Assembly (NCBI GenBank): GCA_009760855.2
Contig: WPIO01000004.1
Span: 6,764,501 to 6,828,500 of the forward strand
Direction of reading: 5' to 3'
Length of the DNA stretch: 64,000 nt
From: Cristatella mucedo
Taxonomy: Eukaryota; Bryozoa; Phylactolaemata; Cristatellidae
Shown here: one piece after another, positions 24,880-37,535 of the stretch
How positions within the stretch are numbered: the first letter of the stretch is position 1
Layout: each line of letters begins with the position of its first letter
The notes under the pieces: generated by a model
The model's database searches: none
What the model was told of the DNA's origin: nothing
Seen by the model: the letters and a program-made list of their open reading frames with translations, nothing else
Made by a program: the position numbers and the translations under genes

Positions 24880-25215
24880 CAAGAACTTGACACCGACTTG
24901 CGTCGCGACATATTCTGACTTGTCCACATTAAAAAAGAAGAAACTAAAACACATCTATTGATGATAGACAACGTTTGGTCCCGGGATTTTTTCTTTGTGA
25001 GCTTATGCGTGCTGATACTGTGCAAGCTGCCACTAACCCAACTTGAAAGCTGAACCTGAGCACGACACCCTAACCACGGTAATCTTTTTGTTTATTGAGT
25101 GTGCTGCTACTACCCATTCGATCGTGCTTCCTTTGTAGGAAATGTAAAGGACATACAAAGAGATTGATTTATCTGAGGGCACTATATCTAGGGCATTAAT
25201 ATTATTAGTAGTAGT
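24880..25215 (+). mobile_element. LINE A 3' end
   Basis: Matches the end of the coding region (ACTTGCGTCGCGACATATTC, GACTTGTCCACATTAAAAAA), then GCTTATGCGTGCTGATACTG, the UTR, the stem-loop and ATTATTAGTAGTAG. Confidence 0.75.
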
Positions 25216-25279
25216 ATGGTGGCTGCCAGTGCAAAAAGATCTACTTCGACTCCGCAGCTCAATCCTCCTGCGACCTGTC

Positions 25280-27000
25280 GCCACTTGGAAATTGCTAAAT
25301 TACGACACTAGCTGACACGCTCAGCGAGTTGCCGCCTCTGGCTAAGTGCAGTGTGTGCCTCCGCCCAGACAGCCTATGGTTTACCATAGACATTAAACTA
25401 GCTGGCTTACTGAAAGCTTGAGAAAGCAGACATCCTGATCAGGAACGACGGTCCGTCCATCGACAGGCGTACGAGAACTATTGGAAATCGCACCAATCAA
25501 TCCTAGCAGAGGCCAAGCCCAGCTTCTATAAGAATGCTGTTAAATAACAGAGGCACTATCCAAAAATGCTAGAAGCTACGATCCGCCATCTGATTAACAA
25601 CTTCCAGGTCAGCACCTTGCCTAGCGATCCTTGTGATGGTGCAACTGATTGCTTCAATAGCCTTTTCTCTACTAGATAGATGAGATCACGGAGTCCATCC
25701 CTAATGTGGCGGCACTCCCCACCCCTGGAATCCTGTCGCCCCAATGTCATGCAGCACCTCAATGTCTTCGAAGATTCAAGGAGGCCACTAATGACCTCGT
25801 CAAAAAGTTCAGATGCCACTCAAAGAAGAAAACTAGTCATCTAGATCCTATTCCAACGGTAATGCTTCCGCCTTGCAATAACCTGTTGCTGCCATGCATA
25901 ACAAATATCATGAATATGTCATTACACTCAGGTCATGTCTTGGCACCTTTTATAAATGCTGTAGTCCGGTCACTATTCAAAAAAGTAAAACTAGACCAAG
26001 CTAACTTGAACAACATTCGCCCACTCTTCCTTTTACCGTTTCTATCAAAGCCAGGAACAGGTCAAGGCAGACTAGCTGAACTGATGTTACACTTAAAACA
26101 TCGCTAGTAAGCTTGATTCTGGTTTTAGAGCCTGTCACTCCACGGAGTCGGCATTACTTCAGATGTATTACGATCTACATAGGAATGCAGACATAGGAAG
26201 AGCTTGCATGCTTTTTTGCTCGATTTTCTTGCAGCTTTCTATATTATTCATCACAAAGTTCATCTCGATCGCCTCTCGTCTCGCCCAGGCATCTGTAGAA
26301 GTGCACTGCAACGGTTCAGGTCATATCTTAGTGGGAGACTCCAGAGTATCGATGTGAATTGACATAGATCATCACAGAAACATCTAAAGTCAGAGGCATC
26401 TCATGGCTCTGTGTTTGGTCCCATTTCTTCACGATTTATGATCTCCCTTAAGTCCACATGATAGCCGGGCCAATTCTAGATGTTCACTTCTACGAAGTTG
26501 ACACTATATTACACCTTAGCTTTGATCACTCTCATCCCTTCAGCCATTCGAGTCCTCCCGATTTTTTGCTGCGTGAATTTACGACGTGGCACACTAACTG
26601 CAGCAAACTTTTTAATTTGAATAATTATACAACCAACTTACTAGTTATGGGAAAACTGAGTGTAATTTAGAAATGATATGAAAACAACTAGCCAATCTGG
26701 GCTGTTTCGGCTGTTGAATCCTGTTGAATCTGCACGAAATCTATGTGTGCAGGTCTAAAGTGACCTTTCATTAGACAACCACACGAGCTCCACAATCAAG
26801 TTTGACTACTTTGAGCTGCATAACATTGCTAAAATTTGGGCTTGTTAATAATGAGATACCACATATAAAATAGCCCATATGTTTATGACATTCCGCCTCG
26901 GTTTATTTCACCCACTGCTCGCTTGTCTACCAGCCTGTGCATTCAGGTGCTTACAGTAGGTGAACAACTCTGCAGTTAGTCGTGGTGAGCCATGCTTGCA
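25280..27000 (+). mobile_element. LINE A reverse transcriptase relic
   Basis: Longest 5' extent of family A in the window. Recognisable blocks across frames: RQAYENYWKSHQSILAEAKP near 25470 (the segment before RT), PLF/SLFKKVKLDQANLNNIRP near 25970 and LLPFLSKPG, TESALLQMY near 26140, and at 26900-26990 a nucleotide match to the TSRLDYCNSLL-type region. Many stops and frameshifts; no catalytic box survives intact. Confidence 0.75.
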
Positions 27001-27729
27001 AAATAATTAAGGCAGTTGATTTTCACAATCGCTAGCTTCTTCGTCGCCGTGCTGCTCATACGTTTTCACATGCAAGGTGAAGTTATGGCTGTCCATTCTG
27101 CAGTCACTTAAGCATCGCATGTTTAAATTGACGAATTAATTTGTTAAATCCAAATTCAGGCGTGATTGTTGCCTGTAAACACTCAGTGCCTAATCAGAAG
27201 CACGCAGGCGTGGAATTTAGACAAGGAGCCCTTGTTGGTAATAACAACTAAATTTTAAAAGATCAGAACTAATCGCAATGCTGGCTGGACTAGGCTATCC
27301 GGAGCCTTAATCCCAATGCCACACTCCTTGCCCACTGCCACACCCCTAAGTAGCAGAAGCCGTTAATGGAGCGTTGGACTGCAAGAATAGGATTAGTCTC
27401 AATATTATACGTAAGTACCCAAATAAAAACAGGTATATAATTGTGTATTCAAGCGTTAAGATCGACGTTATTACACAAAAAGTGATCCATTTGAAGTATG
27501 TGCCGTCTAATCTCTGGAAGTATTTTTTTCAAATATACTGACTCTCTTCTAGTTTCGCTGTGTCAAAATTAAAACTCAGTAACATGATTTGAAAGATTAA
27601 CGGTCAAAAGTCGAGCTCGCTGCATCTAGTCAGTTAAAGTAGCCACTGAATCGGAACCATTGTTTAGGGACCAAACAAATTTTGTTTTGTGACTGTATTT
27701 ATACAGCCTAGAGGCAATAATGCATATTT

Positions 27730-28440
27730 TTATAATAACAACAATGCATTTGATAGAGAACACTCAGAAAACTCAGTCTCTTTTTATGGGCTTTGAATTT
27801 GTTGCAATTGAAGCAAGATGATCGAATGATTCGCAGCAGCGTGCTTAATAAATAACAATATTATTAGGGCTAGGGGTGACATGCACAGGGTGTGCATGCA
27901 AGTGTGGTTTGTGGTAGCATGCACAGTGTCAGTACACATAGGCGCATAGAGGGCAAATCACACGGACTCACTAAATGCTGAGTAAAATAGATGCATTTTA
28001 GAGTCTTTTTAAATATGGTCAAGTCCGGAGATGTCGCAGTGCAATTCGGGAGTGAATTCCAGGCTTTGGAAGCATACGAACTAAAGGCAGGCTCTCCAGA
28101 GGATTTTAGGTTACTATGAGGTATAGGTAAACAGTTAGTTTTTGAAAAGCGGGCGGTACAATGCTTGGCCCGGTGGGGAGTAGATCTGGTTGGTAGGCTG
28201 GAGTCAAGAATGAAGGGGCCTAAAAGTGAGTGACAAAACCTTGAAGTCGATGCGTTGCTTGAATGGGAACCGATGTAGGTCAGCGAGAAGTGGTGAGATG
28301 CTGCAACTGAGACTCTCACGACAGGCAAGCCTAGTTGCAAAGATTCGATCGATCGATCGATCGATGCCCTTGATTGCACAGACCGGCAGACCAGCAAACA
28401 GTGAGTTAGAGATGTCTAGATCATCTGCGGATGTCATCAA
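27730..28440 (-). mobile_element. LINE A 3' part
   Basis: Minus-oriented. ATT-type tail at 27730, 3' UTR with GGGGTGACATGCACAGGG, then coding relics: RAKHCTARFSKTNCLPIPHS, SSYASKAWNSLPNC and LLADLHRFPFKQRIDFKVLS. A GATC repeat (28345-28366) interrupts the coding part. Frames at 27870-28397 belong to this element. Confidence 0.85.
28345..28366. repeat. (GATC)n short tandem repeat
   Basis: About five GATC units within the LINE A relic; a local expansion that shifts its frame. Confidence 0.85.
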
Positions 28441-29489
28441 TACATTCAGTAAGGGGGGTTAGAGAATTCGACGTGGTGGAGGATATGAGGAAGCAAAGCA
28501 AAGGTACAACTAAGTGTCATAGGTATAAAAATGAAGGCCTAGATTATTCTTTGGTTGAAACCAAACGAGTGAGAACAATTTACATAACCGTTGCAATCTA
28601 CGGAATTCTTAGTTTCTTCACTATAGGCTATCTAAATGCATTATAAGTATATATTTAGCTATGCAAGTTAGTATAGGGTCCCTGGGTACTGGTTGGTATG
28701 CATTTAATTTTTTCCCTCCACTAAAATGCATTAGCACTGAGCCCAAGTGTGTCGTTACTTAATTTATTACCGTTTGCAACTCAGCAAAGCTACAATGACT
28801 ATATGGTTGTTATGCCGGAGATGTAGTAGTGCATTCAAAGCCCACACGGCTCCAAGTAAACATCGAAATCAATGCCTTGAAAAATGACCAATCACTAAAA
28901 CAGATTGCTTTAAACTGCATGCCGAGGTTCATTAACGGCGTGCTACGTTTTTATTCATGTCCCAGAATATTCCTTTCCCGTGCCACTCCATCTATCCACA
29001 CGCTGAACTGTGCGTACGAAAGCGGATGCGTGTATGCTTGAACACTTAGTACACTGAGTTCAGTGGTATTCTAAGCTGCAGGAGTGGGTCAAGAGGACTT
29101 AACTCTCCAATGTCTATCGCTAGATTGCTGTCTATCGTTAAGGCAAGACGCTGGGCTAACAATATCAATGTATCATTTCACGGAAATAAATAAACCTGAC
29201 TGTTCCTGTCGGTCGACAACAGGTATCCTGTAGTCGACCAACAGGCTTTTGTGCAGTGCTCAAGGTTCTCATTAATGCTTACAGCTACTCTTTTGAAAGG
29301 AGCCTACGACCTCAGCCTCAGACATTAAGAGGCTTTTAGATAGTGACAACAAAAGTAGTCAAAAGTAGAGCAACTGTGTCATACGCCGTCCTCCACCACT
29401 CCATTTACAAGGGCTGCGACATGAGTAGCTTCGTAGTGCTAGGTGCCCTACGACCTTGAATACAGCAACCTATGCATGGTCTGCTCCTT

Positions 29490-30480
29490 TTTATAATGTA
29501 TACTCTTTATTTTAAGATGTAATCTTTAAACAAAAACCAGCTTTCCGTTTTATGCCGATGCAATATATCAGTACCAGTGTTCTTTTCTCTCCCACCCTCA
29601 AGCACGTCAAGCTATATAAACTTCCTTGCTGCATATATTACTAAAATCTGCACTTGAATTATGTCGAACTTCCTTCATTTCGATGAAATAAAACGACTTA
29701 TTATTTACAGTAACATCTAGTGTTAATCGGAAAGTGAACTAAATGCTGCAAAACGGCTTTTCCAGAAGATTTCCGATGTAATATGTGAAATATATGTGTT
29801 CTATTCTAAAGTGACTGCACTGGACGACCACATTAGTTGGATCACAAGTCTGCCAAAGTTAAGCTAGATAGCATTGCGAAAACTCCGACCGGCTTTTAAG
29901 AAAACTGCTACTTCCAAGTCAGTTTTTGCATTTCGACATCTGGTCTGGACATAAGTAGCTCTCTGCTTGCAGGTTTGCCGGCCAATGCGATAAGCAGCTT
30001 ACCATTGGTGCAATACTCTGCAGGTAGGATTGTCTTTCCTGAGCGTCATAGTGACTACCTAACACCATTCATATTTGACCTGCATCGATTTCCAATCGAT
30101 GCAGCATCATGATTTCAATGTTCCGCCAATCACTTGTCCCTTTATTCCCAGAGTCCCGATAAATTATTAAAGCAACTAGCTTTTCAATCTAAGAGTAAAA
30201 GACATTCTTTACTGACTCGAATCGCTAGCCATGCCTCTAAACTATCGCAAATACTTAGAAGACCATGCCTTTAGTTCGCGTCTTGTGAACTTGAAGAAAT
30301 TACTCTTTTCACATGTCACGTCATGCCTTGACTTGACGATATTTCAATAGAAGCTCATAGGAAACCTGATTCACCCACGATTTGCTCGGTAGTTCTGATT
30401 TTTCTTGTTTTGGCAGACACTGTACATGCTATTACTAATATTTTCTGCTGGTTGACACTCACCTTCTCACCGTTAAGTAA
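29490..30480 (+). mobile_element. Old LINE A relic
   Basis: Degenerate. A box resembling FYADA-Y-Y near 29553 takes the place of the YADD motif. Later, near 29950-30090, the TSRLDYCNSLLAGLP-type region and LHRFPI can be traced across frames, and GACCATGCCTTTAGTTCGCG near 30262 matches the FGDRAFSS region. No intact frame. Confidence 0.6.
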
Positions 30481-30754
30481 ATGGCGACAGTCCACCCTGT
30501 GAACGTGATGACTTGTCACGAGCATATTCGGCTTTTACAGCATATGCGAAGTGGTTAAATAGATAAATTTCTCTTATTTCGCTAGATAAGATTAGTAAAA
30601 CATGAAAATAATCATATTGTCTTACCATCCTTCCGATTAGATAGCAATTTTTTCGTGTTAGAGCCTTAAGCTACCATTCACCAAAAAGAATTGGGAACTT
30701 TCTTCCGAGTTAGGTCACTATATGTGGTGATCTTGCTGCTTCCGAGTCTAATAG

Positions 30755-30935
30755 TATTAATAATAATAATAATGCACTTGATAAAGCACCCTCAGATAAA
30801 TCAATTTCTCTCTAGGCGCTTTACATTTGCTGCAAAGGGAAATGCAATTGAATGGTGAGTAAAATCATGCTTGACAAACAGAAAAAATGAATAACATGGT
30901 TAGGGGTGACATGCACAGGGTCAGCATGCAGGTCT
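30755..30935 (-). mobile_element. LINE A 3' tail
   Basis: AATAATAATAATAATGCACT, AAAGCACCCTCAGATAAATC, GGCGCTTTACATTTGCTGCA, then the UTR with ACATGGTTAGGGGTGACATG. A well-preserved tail-only copy. Confidence 0.85.
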
Positions 30936-32604
30936 ACACATATTCAGCATATTTTTCCTATCGGCATTTTATTTGAATAGGTGAAAATGTCTCTTTTTGT
31001 ATGGCTTGCGCTTTGGGTCCTTACCTGGGAATAATTTATGACAGATTACTGGCCCTCATTTTAACTGGCCTGTGGCCATGCTTGTCAGACTGTTAGCGTT
31101 AGTAAAATGACCAAAGCAGTATAAATGGTGGCTTTTGCAACGCAAATGAATTATTTCATTCGTATCAATTCTGTTGCAATGACTTGCACAGTGTCTAAAT
31201 ATAGATTACATTTTCTTAGGACACTATAAAGCAACCCAGTTCTTAATATTATTTGGTAAGCATGTTAACGCAGGATAATGTGCTGCGATTGTAAATTTCC
31301 TTTTTAAACTAGCTACTCTCACTTATAACCTAGCTTTTATCCTATCTAGAATTTCTTTACACACAAAAAGTTGCGAAATTAGCGTACGATTATTAGCTAC
31401 TTCACTGCTAAAATGTCTGTAGCAGTTAGACATTTCATTTAACAGATAACTGCTTAAACTTACTGCAGTTCAACGTACATGATTTTTAAGCTGTATATTT
31501 TTCTTGCACTCATCAGCAAAAACCCGCTTTGGCCGTGAATTATGCAGCTAGTAATTTTGCACAGGGGTTCAATACTGCAGTATAAACGGCTGATTAGTAA
31601 AGTGTTCTACAATTCTTGACATGCCGTGTTTTATTGGTGAGGTTTTATGACGTCCAAAAATGAAAGTTAGAGCAGCTGACATGCCGTGTTTTTATGTACA
31701 GTCAAACCAAATAATATGAATTAATACGTAGGCTCACAAAATGCCGGCACGAGCACCCATTCCTAGCAAGTTAATACACATTAGATATCCGCATTACTTA
31801 GGATTCTAATATATGCGATTTATCAAATATTGCCTCAAGAAAATAAAAGGTGTCTGAGCTGTTAGCTTTGAAACATAGCAGTTAGTGATGATTTAAACTA
31901 AAAAATCTACGATGTTAAATCTGAAGACATTGAAATCAAAACAGTTAGTGAAATTAAACTTATATACCTTGTAACTTTAAAGATAATCGGTGAGGGTAAA
32001 CAGTGCAGCATGGTCAGTCAAAGTCAGTCAACATATCATCAACGAACGTAGTGTATCAACTGCCGCACTTTTTAAGCGAAGTCTGTTTTAATATGCCAAA
32101 ATACTGAATAAAATGAATGCAATCAGATTTACATTATTCACCAATGTTTTTACACATGAGACGATCCGTTGTATTTGTGAACTTCTTAAATTTGATCCAT
32201 TAAAGTTTATTGACATTATTTGGATCCTTTAGGTTGTAACTACTTCCCTTGGCAATTTTAGATCGGCACTATTTACTCACACTTTAGGTTCGAGGTAAAT
32301 TTCAAGGTCAAGCCTAAATCCACCTGTGTTGTATCCACAGAGTGAGCACAGTCTTTGCCCCTGGGTCATCACCAGGGGGTAAGGTGCTCGCTGCACACGA
32401 TCTAGATCGAATGATTAAGTCTTTCAGCAGCAATGCGTTATTTCTCACTTTAAGTTGTGATAATAGCCTGAAAATATTTCCTGATGCAGTAAAACTAATA
32501 ATTCTGAATATGTATCTTTTAGTAATCTGCTCCCTTTCAGGATTGGAATCTCAAGTTGGACTAGTGCTAAGGCGTATTATCTGGAGCGTATTACTGCAGG
32601 ATTA

Positions 32605-32790
32605 AAAAACACTAGCTGAATCAACAGCCTTGTCTGAATAGTGACAGCCTTTCCGGCTATCCCCAACGCTTGCAGTGGCAAGAAAGTACTGCCAACAGTA
32701 GGATTCGAACCAACGACCTTGGGACTGAGGTCGTCAAAAGCTCCCGCCTCACCTAGTGTGCCATCACGAATTATCATAGGATAGAATCTT
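32605..32790 (-). mobile_element. SINE II
   Basis: On minus: GATGGCACACTAGGTGAGGC (A-box-like), GGTCGTTGGTTCGAATCC (B box), then a body and a tail GGCTGTTGATTCAGCTAG shared with the copy at 19562. Confidence 0.7.
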
Positions 32791-33264
32791 ATAATAGCAG
32801 ATTAATTTTCTCAGAACGGTAAGATACTTACAAGAGACTTTATATAATTGTTGATTTTCAGGAACTTTTGTACTAACTTGATAGCTCGGTAACATCAACC
32901 TGAATGAATCTACTTAGTTGTTACATTTATTAAATAAATATAAACTGAGGATGTATTTTTCCTATGCACTCACTAGATGTGCTAAATTGTGCTAAATAAT
33001 AAATTGTAGCTCAACATATACAGTGAGCAGTAAAATTAGACCCGATTAAACTGGTTAACGATTGTATTTAAATTGAAAATTAAGTAATAGCAGACGTCGA
33101 GCTGGCTAGTGAAACGTGCCCCAAGGCTTGCTACTGCCTGCAAGTCGGAACAAGTGCTTTTAGCTGATTACAGCAATCGGCCTCAGACAGATACAGACAC
33201 GCATTATTAATTGCATAAATCAACTTAAATTAAGAAAGGTATAAGCCATATCTAGATATTCAGT

Positions 33265-33372
33265 CAAAAGAGTCTTACAGGCTATCACTATGCTTGCAGT
33301 TGGCAGTATATTATCGTCAACTGCATGATTTGACCCCACGACTTTGGTGGTGAAGAGTGACAACTTTACTCT
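33265..33372 (-). mobile_element. SINE II-like relic
   Basis: On minus the B-box region reads AAAGTCGTGGGGTCAAATCA, with GCTATC-containing tail sequence downstream. Diverged. Confidence 0.5.
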
Positions 33373-33847
33373 CCTGGAATGTAACAGTCCTTGCTTAAAA
33401 TATCGATACAGTCTCGTGCGTGAACGTCACCCGTCTCAGTATCGCATTCTGGCCACAAGCAGATTACTTAATTAATCTTAGCTACCTAAATTTGAGCAGC
33501 TGCACTCGCAAACTTGCTCTTGAAGGATAAGAAAGAGTTAATAAAATGCAGAATTTAATAATGATGAGCATCTACTTGCAAATGGTAATTACCTCAATTT
33601 CTATGGGAATATTACTGTATCTTGCAAAAAGATGCTTAGTTCAAACATCCATAGATTTTTAATGTTGCATCATTTGTGGTAAATAAGAATTTGTAATACA
33701 TCTAGTGACGATTGTAAGCACCTACCGAATTGAAACTACCTGCTGCGTGAATAAACTACATGCTCTATTACACTGTAAATGCGCATAGAAATGAAGCAAT
33801 TTCAGTTCTGTCAACCTTAAAATAGCAATATCGTTCTTAGTATTTAC

Positions 33848-34166
33848 CTCCAGTATTACTTCCTCTTGGAATCTGTCAGAATTTTCTTTAAGATATGCCG
33901 TATATCCAGCTTTTAAAAATTGAGGTGGATTGTCATTCATATCAATGATATTGACTGCTAGTGAAGCAACTCCGGTCAGCTGTCCACCATCCGTTGCTAC
34001 TACCGTAAGGAAGTATCCACTGACTTTTTCGCGGTCGATGCAGGCGTCACACTTCACATAGACCGATCCACTTGACGGGTCGATATAAAAACTATGGCGA
34101 AAATTAGGCTCCGTGGTTTTAATTACAAGGTTGGACAAAAATGACTTGTCGTGAGCATTGGGCATA
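33848..34166 (-). CDS. CDH23-like: Cadherin exon 12: body of EC-E and start of EC-F
   Basis: Exon of 319 nt (one base plus 106 codons), acceptor AGCAAAG, donor GTAAAT. It encodes MPNAHDKSFLSNLVI, FYIDPSSGSVYVKCDACIDR, EKVSGYFLTVVATDGGQLTG, then NIIDMNDNPPQFLKAGYTAY and LKENSDRFQEEVILE. EC-E has F-x-ID-x-x-SG, IDRE and ATDGG; the linker DMNDN is canonical. Two cysteines (KCDAC) sit beside the DRE strand, an unusual feature that could form a local disulfide. Confidence 0.96.
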
Positions 34167-34646
34167 CTTTGCTAGTTTCTTGTTGGCAACCTAAATACCA
34201 GCGACACAGCAATCTTTTCTAGTCTGTCTGGGTGCATTCAAGGCTAATCATGCTCATGTCCTCAACTTGCTGTGTTTCAATATGAGCTTCATTTAATAAA
34301 ATATAATCAAAACATTTACTGGAAAAGCAGAATCAATGTAAATTCATAGACACCAAATCAACTAATACTTTAGTCTGATTTTCTCTTTTTAGTTTTAGCT
34401 ATAGGCATGCATACATTTTAAGTAGTGTACAGGTATCGCCAAGGTTGTAATTGCTGTAGATTAAAAAATCTTACTTGAATTCCAAGGTATCATCTGATGC
34501 TTGAACGCCACATTCTAAACAGTAAGTCATGCATGCAGGCTATAAAATACTTGGCAGACATACAGTTAACATTGCCGTTACATCTTAGAAAGAGCAGTAA
34601 GCTCATGTTTCCAACAGCATTAGGTAGACGAAGCACTTTGTCTTAC
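34167..34646 (-). other. Intron 11 (480 bp)
   Basis: Phase 2 intron; unremarkable AT-rich sequence. Confidence 0.85.
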
Positions 34647-34711
34647 CGATCCATTCCACCTTGCAGTGAGTATGAAATTCTTCCGAAGTTTTCAGAATCA
34701 GCATCAGTCGC
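34647..34711 (-). CDS. CDH23-like: Cadherin exon 11: EC-E calcium strand
   Basis: Exon of 65 nt (21 codons plus CG), acceptor TTTATAG, donor GTAAGA. It encodes ATDADSENFGRISYSLQGGM, then D and the start of Arg. The DXD motif is complete. CG joins T of exon 12 to make Arg. Confidence 0.93.
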
Positions 34712-34817
34712 CTATAAAATTAAGTGCAAATAGCTAAACTAATCAGCAAAGCAGCTTGCTATGACTCTGGCGATGATGTTAGAGTTGAGTACGGCGACAC
34801 GAGGCTGAGCCACCTAC
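34712..34817 (-). other. Intron 10 (106 bp, the shortest)
   Basis: Phase 0, GTAGGT donor and TATAG acceptor. Confidence 0.88.
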
Positions 34818-34979
34818 TCGCATCGTTGTCACAAGGGTTTCTTTGCGACTGTTTTCAGCCACTCTTGCTTCATAGTCGGAGTTGTTAAACTTTGGAGGAT
34901 TGTCATTGACGTCCCTGATCTGCAATGTCACATTGACAGTGTCCATCTTTGTTGGAGAAGTAGTTGACTTAGCGGATAT
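34818..34979 (-). CDS. CDH23-like: Cadherin exon 10: EC-D/EC-E junction
   Basis: Exon of 162 nt (54 codons, phase 0/0), acceptor GCTTCAG, donor GTAGGT. It encodes ISAKSTTSPTKMDTVNVTLQ, IRDVNDNPPKFNNSDYEARV, then AENSRKETLVTTMR. Last strand of EC-D, a perfect DVNDN linker, and the first strand with AEN of EC-E. Confidence 0.96.
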
Positions 34980-35504
34980 CTGAAGCAGAAAGAGAAGATC
35001 TTTGACATGAAATAATTCAAATTTAGGTAATATTCGTTACGGCAAATTTAGCCTTTAAGCATTTCTTCAAAAATTAAAAATTGCAATGTGAATGTCTTTT
35101 ACATGCATTAGGTTTAGGCACGACTCGGTGAGCACTCAATTAAGAAAGTACTTGTAGTTTCTTTACCAACCAGTGATAGATATATTATACGGCAAGACTA
35201 GAATTATTATAGCGATAGATTATTTGACGGATTTGCCTCTTTGAAGTTTGCTTCCTCATTCAAGGCTAATGTGATTTAACGATTGAAAGATTTTTTCGAA
35301 GCTGTATAATCAGCCTAATTAAAATTTTTCAATCAAATAACAGAGACAGTATATATCTGTTTAAATTAATTTTTTTCTCAATAAGAAATTCCTTTGCTAA
35401 ATTCTAAATATTTTCCACCTCTGCCCAGCGTCCTGAAACTTGTTCTTATGCCTCGGCGATTTAGTATTAACAAACTCCTAATTCAGTTACTCTGGTTCTT
35501 AGAT

Positions 35505-35600
35505 AGTGAATAAATACATCTTAGCTGATTTAACAGCCTCATTTGAATAGCTGTAAAAGAGCCTTAGCCTATCAAAACCTCGATCGCGAAAAGAAAGATT
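35505..35600 (-). mobile_element. SINE II tail fragment
   Basis: On plus CTTAGCTGATTTAACAGCCT and CATTTGAATAGCTGTAAAAG match the tails at 19600 and 32610. The tRNA-like head is not recognisable. Confidence 0.5.
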
Positions 35601-35931
35601 GTATGCTTTTGGGCTATCACGGCCCAGTAATAGAGCCCACAAATCAGGTATTACTACGCATGCTAGTTGCCTTGTTACTATAGTTGTTAGAATATACATC
35701 ACGCATTATTATTCATTTCAAAATGATTTTTTTATTTGGTATCTGCACCTACCTGGAAAGCGAGGACTATGCAGGTGAGAAATTACAAATTCAGTTGCCA
35801 CCCTGGTTTGGCCTCGGTGTGGAGGATCTTGTGTTTGACGATTGAAATCATGAACTTGAGACCTGCTGTTTACGAGAAGCACATGAATAGAGAATGAGAT
35901 CTCTTAGTGTACTATGAAATTAATATATTCA

Positions 35932-36019
35932 GTATATATAAATATATATATATATATAAATAAATAAATATATATACATATATATATAAATATATATATA
36001 TATGTATATATATATATAT
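35932..36019. repeat. (TA)n-rich microsatellite
   Basis: Imperfect TATA with AAATAAAT and GTA/CAT interruptions. Confidence 0.95.
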
Positions 36020-36176
36020 GGATGTAATAGTGTGTAGTAGACACAATTGCATTATTAGTGGCCGATCAAAACTGTCTGCTAATATATTACAGCGATCAGC
36101 AAGCCCACTGCATTTGGAAGGGGACCTCCCAATAGGCCTGTGCATGAGTTTTCATAAGTCTGCATGAGTGTTGATG

Positions 36177-36245
36177 AATAGGACTGTGCATTAGCGATTC
36201 AAGTTACAGTCCCTTGGTGGTGAAGAATGAATGAGTAAGCAGTAT
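36177..36245 (+). repeat. Dispersed 70-bp repeat, copy 1
   Basis: GAATAGGACTGTGCATTAGC...GAGTAAGCAGTA resembles 37126-37193 at roughly three quarters of positions by eye; same orientation, about 950 bp apart. Confidence 0.6.
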
Positions 36246-37125
36246 AGCAAGTAGGTAAACTTTGCACGAGACAGAATGGACAGTGGAGCGATTTCAGGAG
36301 CTGTAATTCGATGTGCAGCTCTCTAGCTATACATGCTCCGGAAACTATTCACAAGAGAGAAAAGTTTTGCCGTATGGCCTTACAAGTGCGATAGCGACAA
36401 GAATTATCGTATAGTTTTGCAGCTTGATGAAGCCGTCGTAATACTCGTATAGGAATGCCTTTAATGGCATATTTTTCTGAGCCAGCGATAAATTAGAAAA
36501 TTCATCAGAAACTCCATGATCACAGTTTTACCTAAGCATGTCTGAATCGTTGCATTAATAAGTACTGACAAAAGACTCACTAGAATATATATATAATATG
36601 ATCAGCTTCTGAAGGTCAACTAGGAAATTGTGCATTGAGGATCGGTGCCGTTGTTCTAGATACTGGGGACGCTGAGGGTGTCATTTAATTTGATTTAATT
36701 TAAAGTTTTATGTATTTTGGATTTGTTACAGCCGACTTGAATTTTTCAAATTACTTAAATTAGTATTTAAATAGATCAGACATTTAATTTTAATTGCTGG
36801 CATATGATTTGCACGAGAGTTGAGAAAACTTGCTATTTAAACGCCATGCTTGATGAACGGATGAAGGAATAAAATATTTTATAGTGAGCAGCGTAATTAA
36901 GTGAAAATATAGACTTCATTCCAAAGCTAAATTGAGACGATGAAGAAAATCAACTGGAAGAAGATCACACATAACCTATTTTGAGGTGTAAAAATGAATG
37001 GTAACCTCGCTGGAATATTTTTATCTTTGGGTCGTAATTGAGGTGAAATCAATGTGGTCAAATTAGTGCACACACAGGTGATGCTCATTCTGCTAATACT
37101 TTGATGGGCAAAAAACTTGAAGAAT

Positions 37126-37193
37126 AGGACTGTGCGTTACCGATCCAAGTTAGAGTCTTTGGTAGTGCGAAAAAAGAATAAGCAGTAGTTCAA
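37126..37193 (+). repeat. Dispersed 70-bp repeat, copy 2
   Basis: GAATAGGACTGTGCGTTACC...AATAAGCAGTA. It lies just upstream of the LINE B fragment at 37225. Confidence 0.6.
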
Positions 37194-37224
37194 ATTCATA
37201 AATTAACTGTTATATTCCTACACC

Positions 37225-37535
37225 TTAAGAACTTTGGCAACAGAAGCTTCAGCTCTGCAGGTCATAGAGTGCTGAACTCGCTTCCTCAATTCTTACGCAA
37301 CAGAAAATACTCTCCTGCTGCCGACTATGGCTCATCCTTTTTAGTGGTCCTGAGCTGCTACTTCCATGCTACTCACTACCTCAACTGCTCTCCTGATGGC
37401 TATGCTTTCCAATCTCTCTTTGTTGGGTGAGACGAAGTCTGTTGACTACCAAATGCGTACCGAAAGCTGCTTAGGTTAAGATTGTGCTATTCAAAACTCT
37501 CTGTGTAACACCCGAATAGTCTTTATGGCATTGAG
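37225..37535 (+). mobile_element. LINE B 3' end
   Basis: GGCAACAGAAGCTTCAGCTC (the GDRSFSSA region), then the B 3' region with GACTATGGCTCATCC, CCAAATGCGTACCGAAAGC and ACTCTCTGTGTAACACCCG. It stops short of the ATTAC tail. Only the last coding blocks remain, with frameshifts. Confidence 0.8.

Larger units (their letters stand above)
22125..33847 (-). other. Intron 12 (11.7 kb), LINE-rich
   Basis: Largest intron in the window. It contains LINE A fragments between 24400 and 30935, SINE II copies (32605-32790, 33265-33372) and a GATC repeat (28345-28366). 22125-24400 and 30940-32600 show no recognisable gene or repeat. Confidence 0.8.

Noticed and set aside
25706-26107. 133-codon plus frame as a host gene inside intron 12
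   Set aside because: Carries the LFKK...NIRP block of a LINE reverse transcriptase and is flanked by further RT relics.
32690-32770. Possible tRNA gene on minus
   Set aside because: A and B boxes are present, but the 3' arm does not complete a cloverleaf and the body is shared with SINE II copies.
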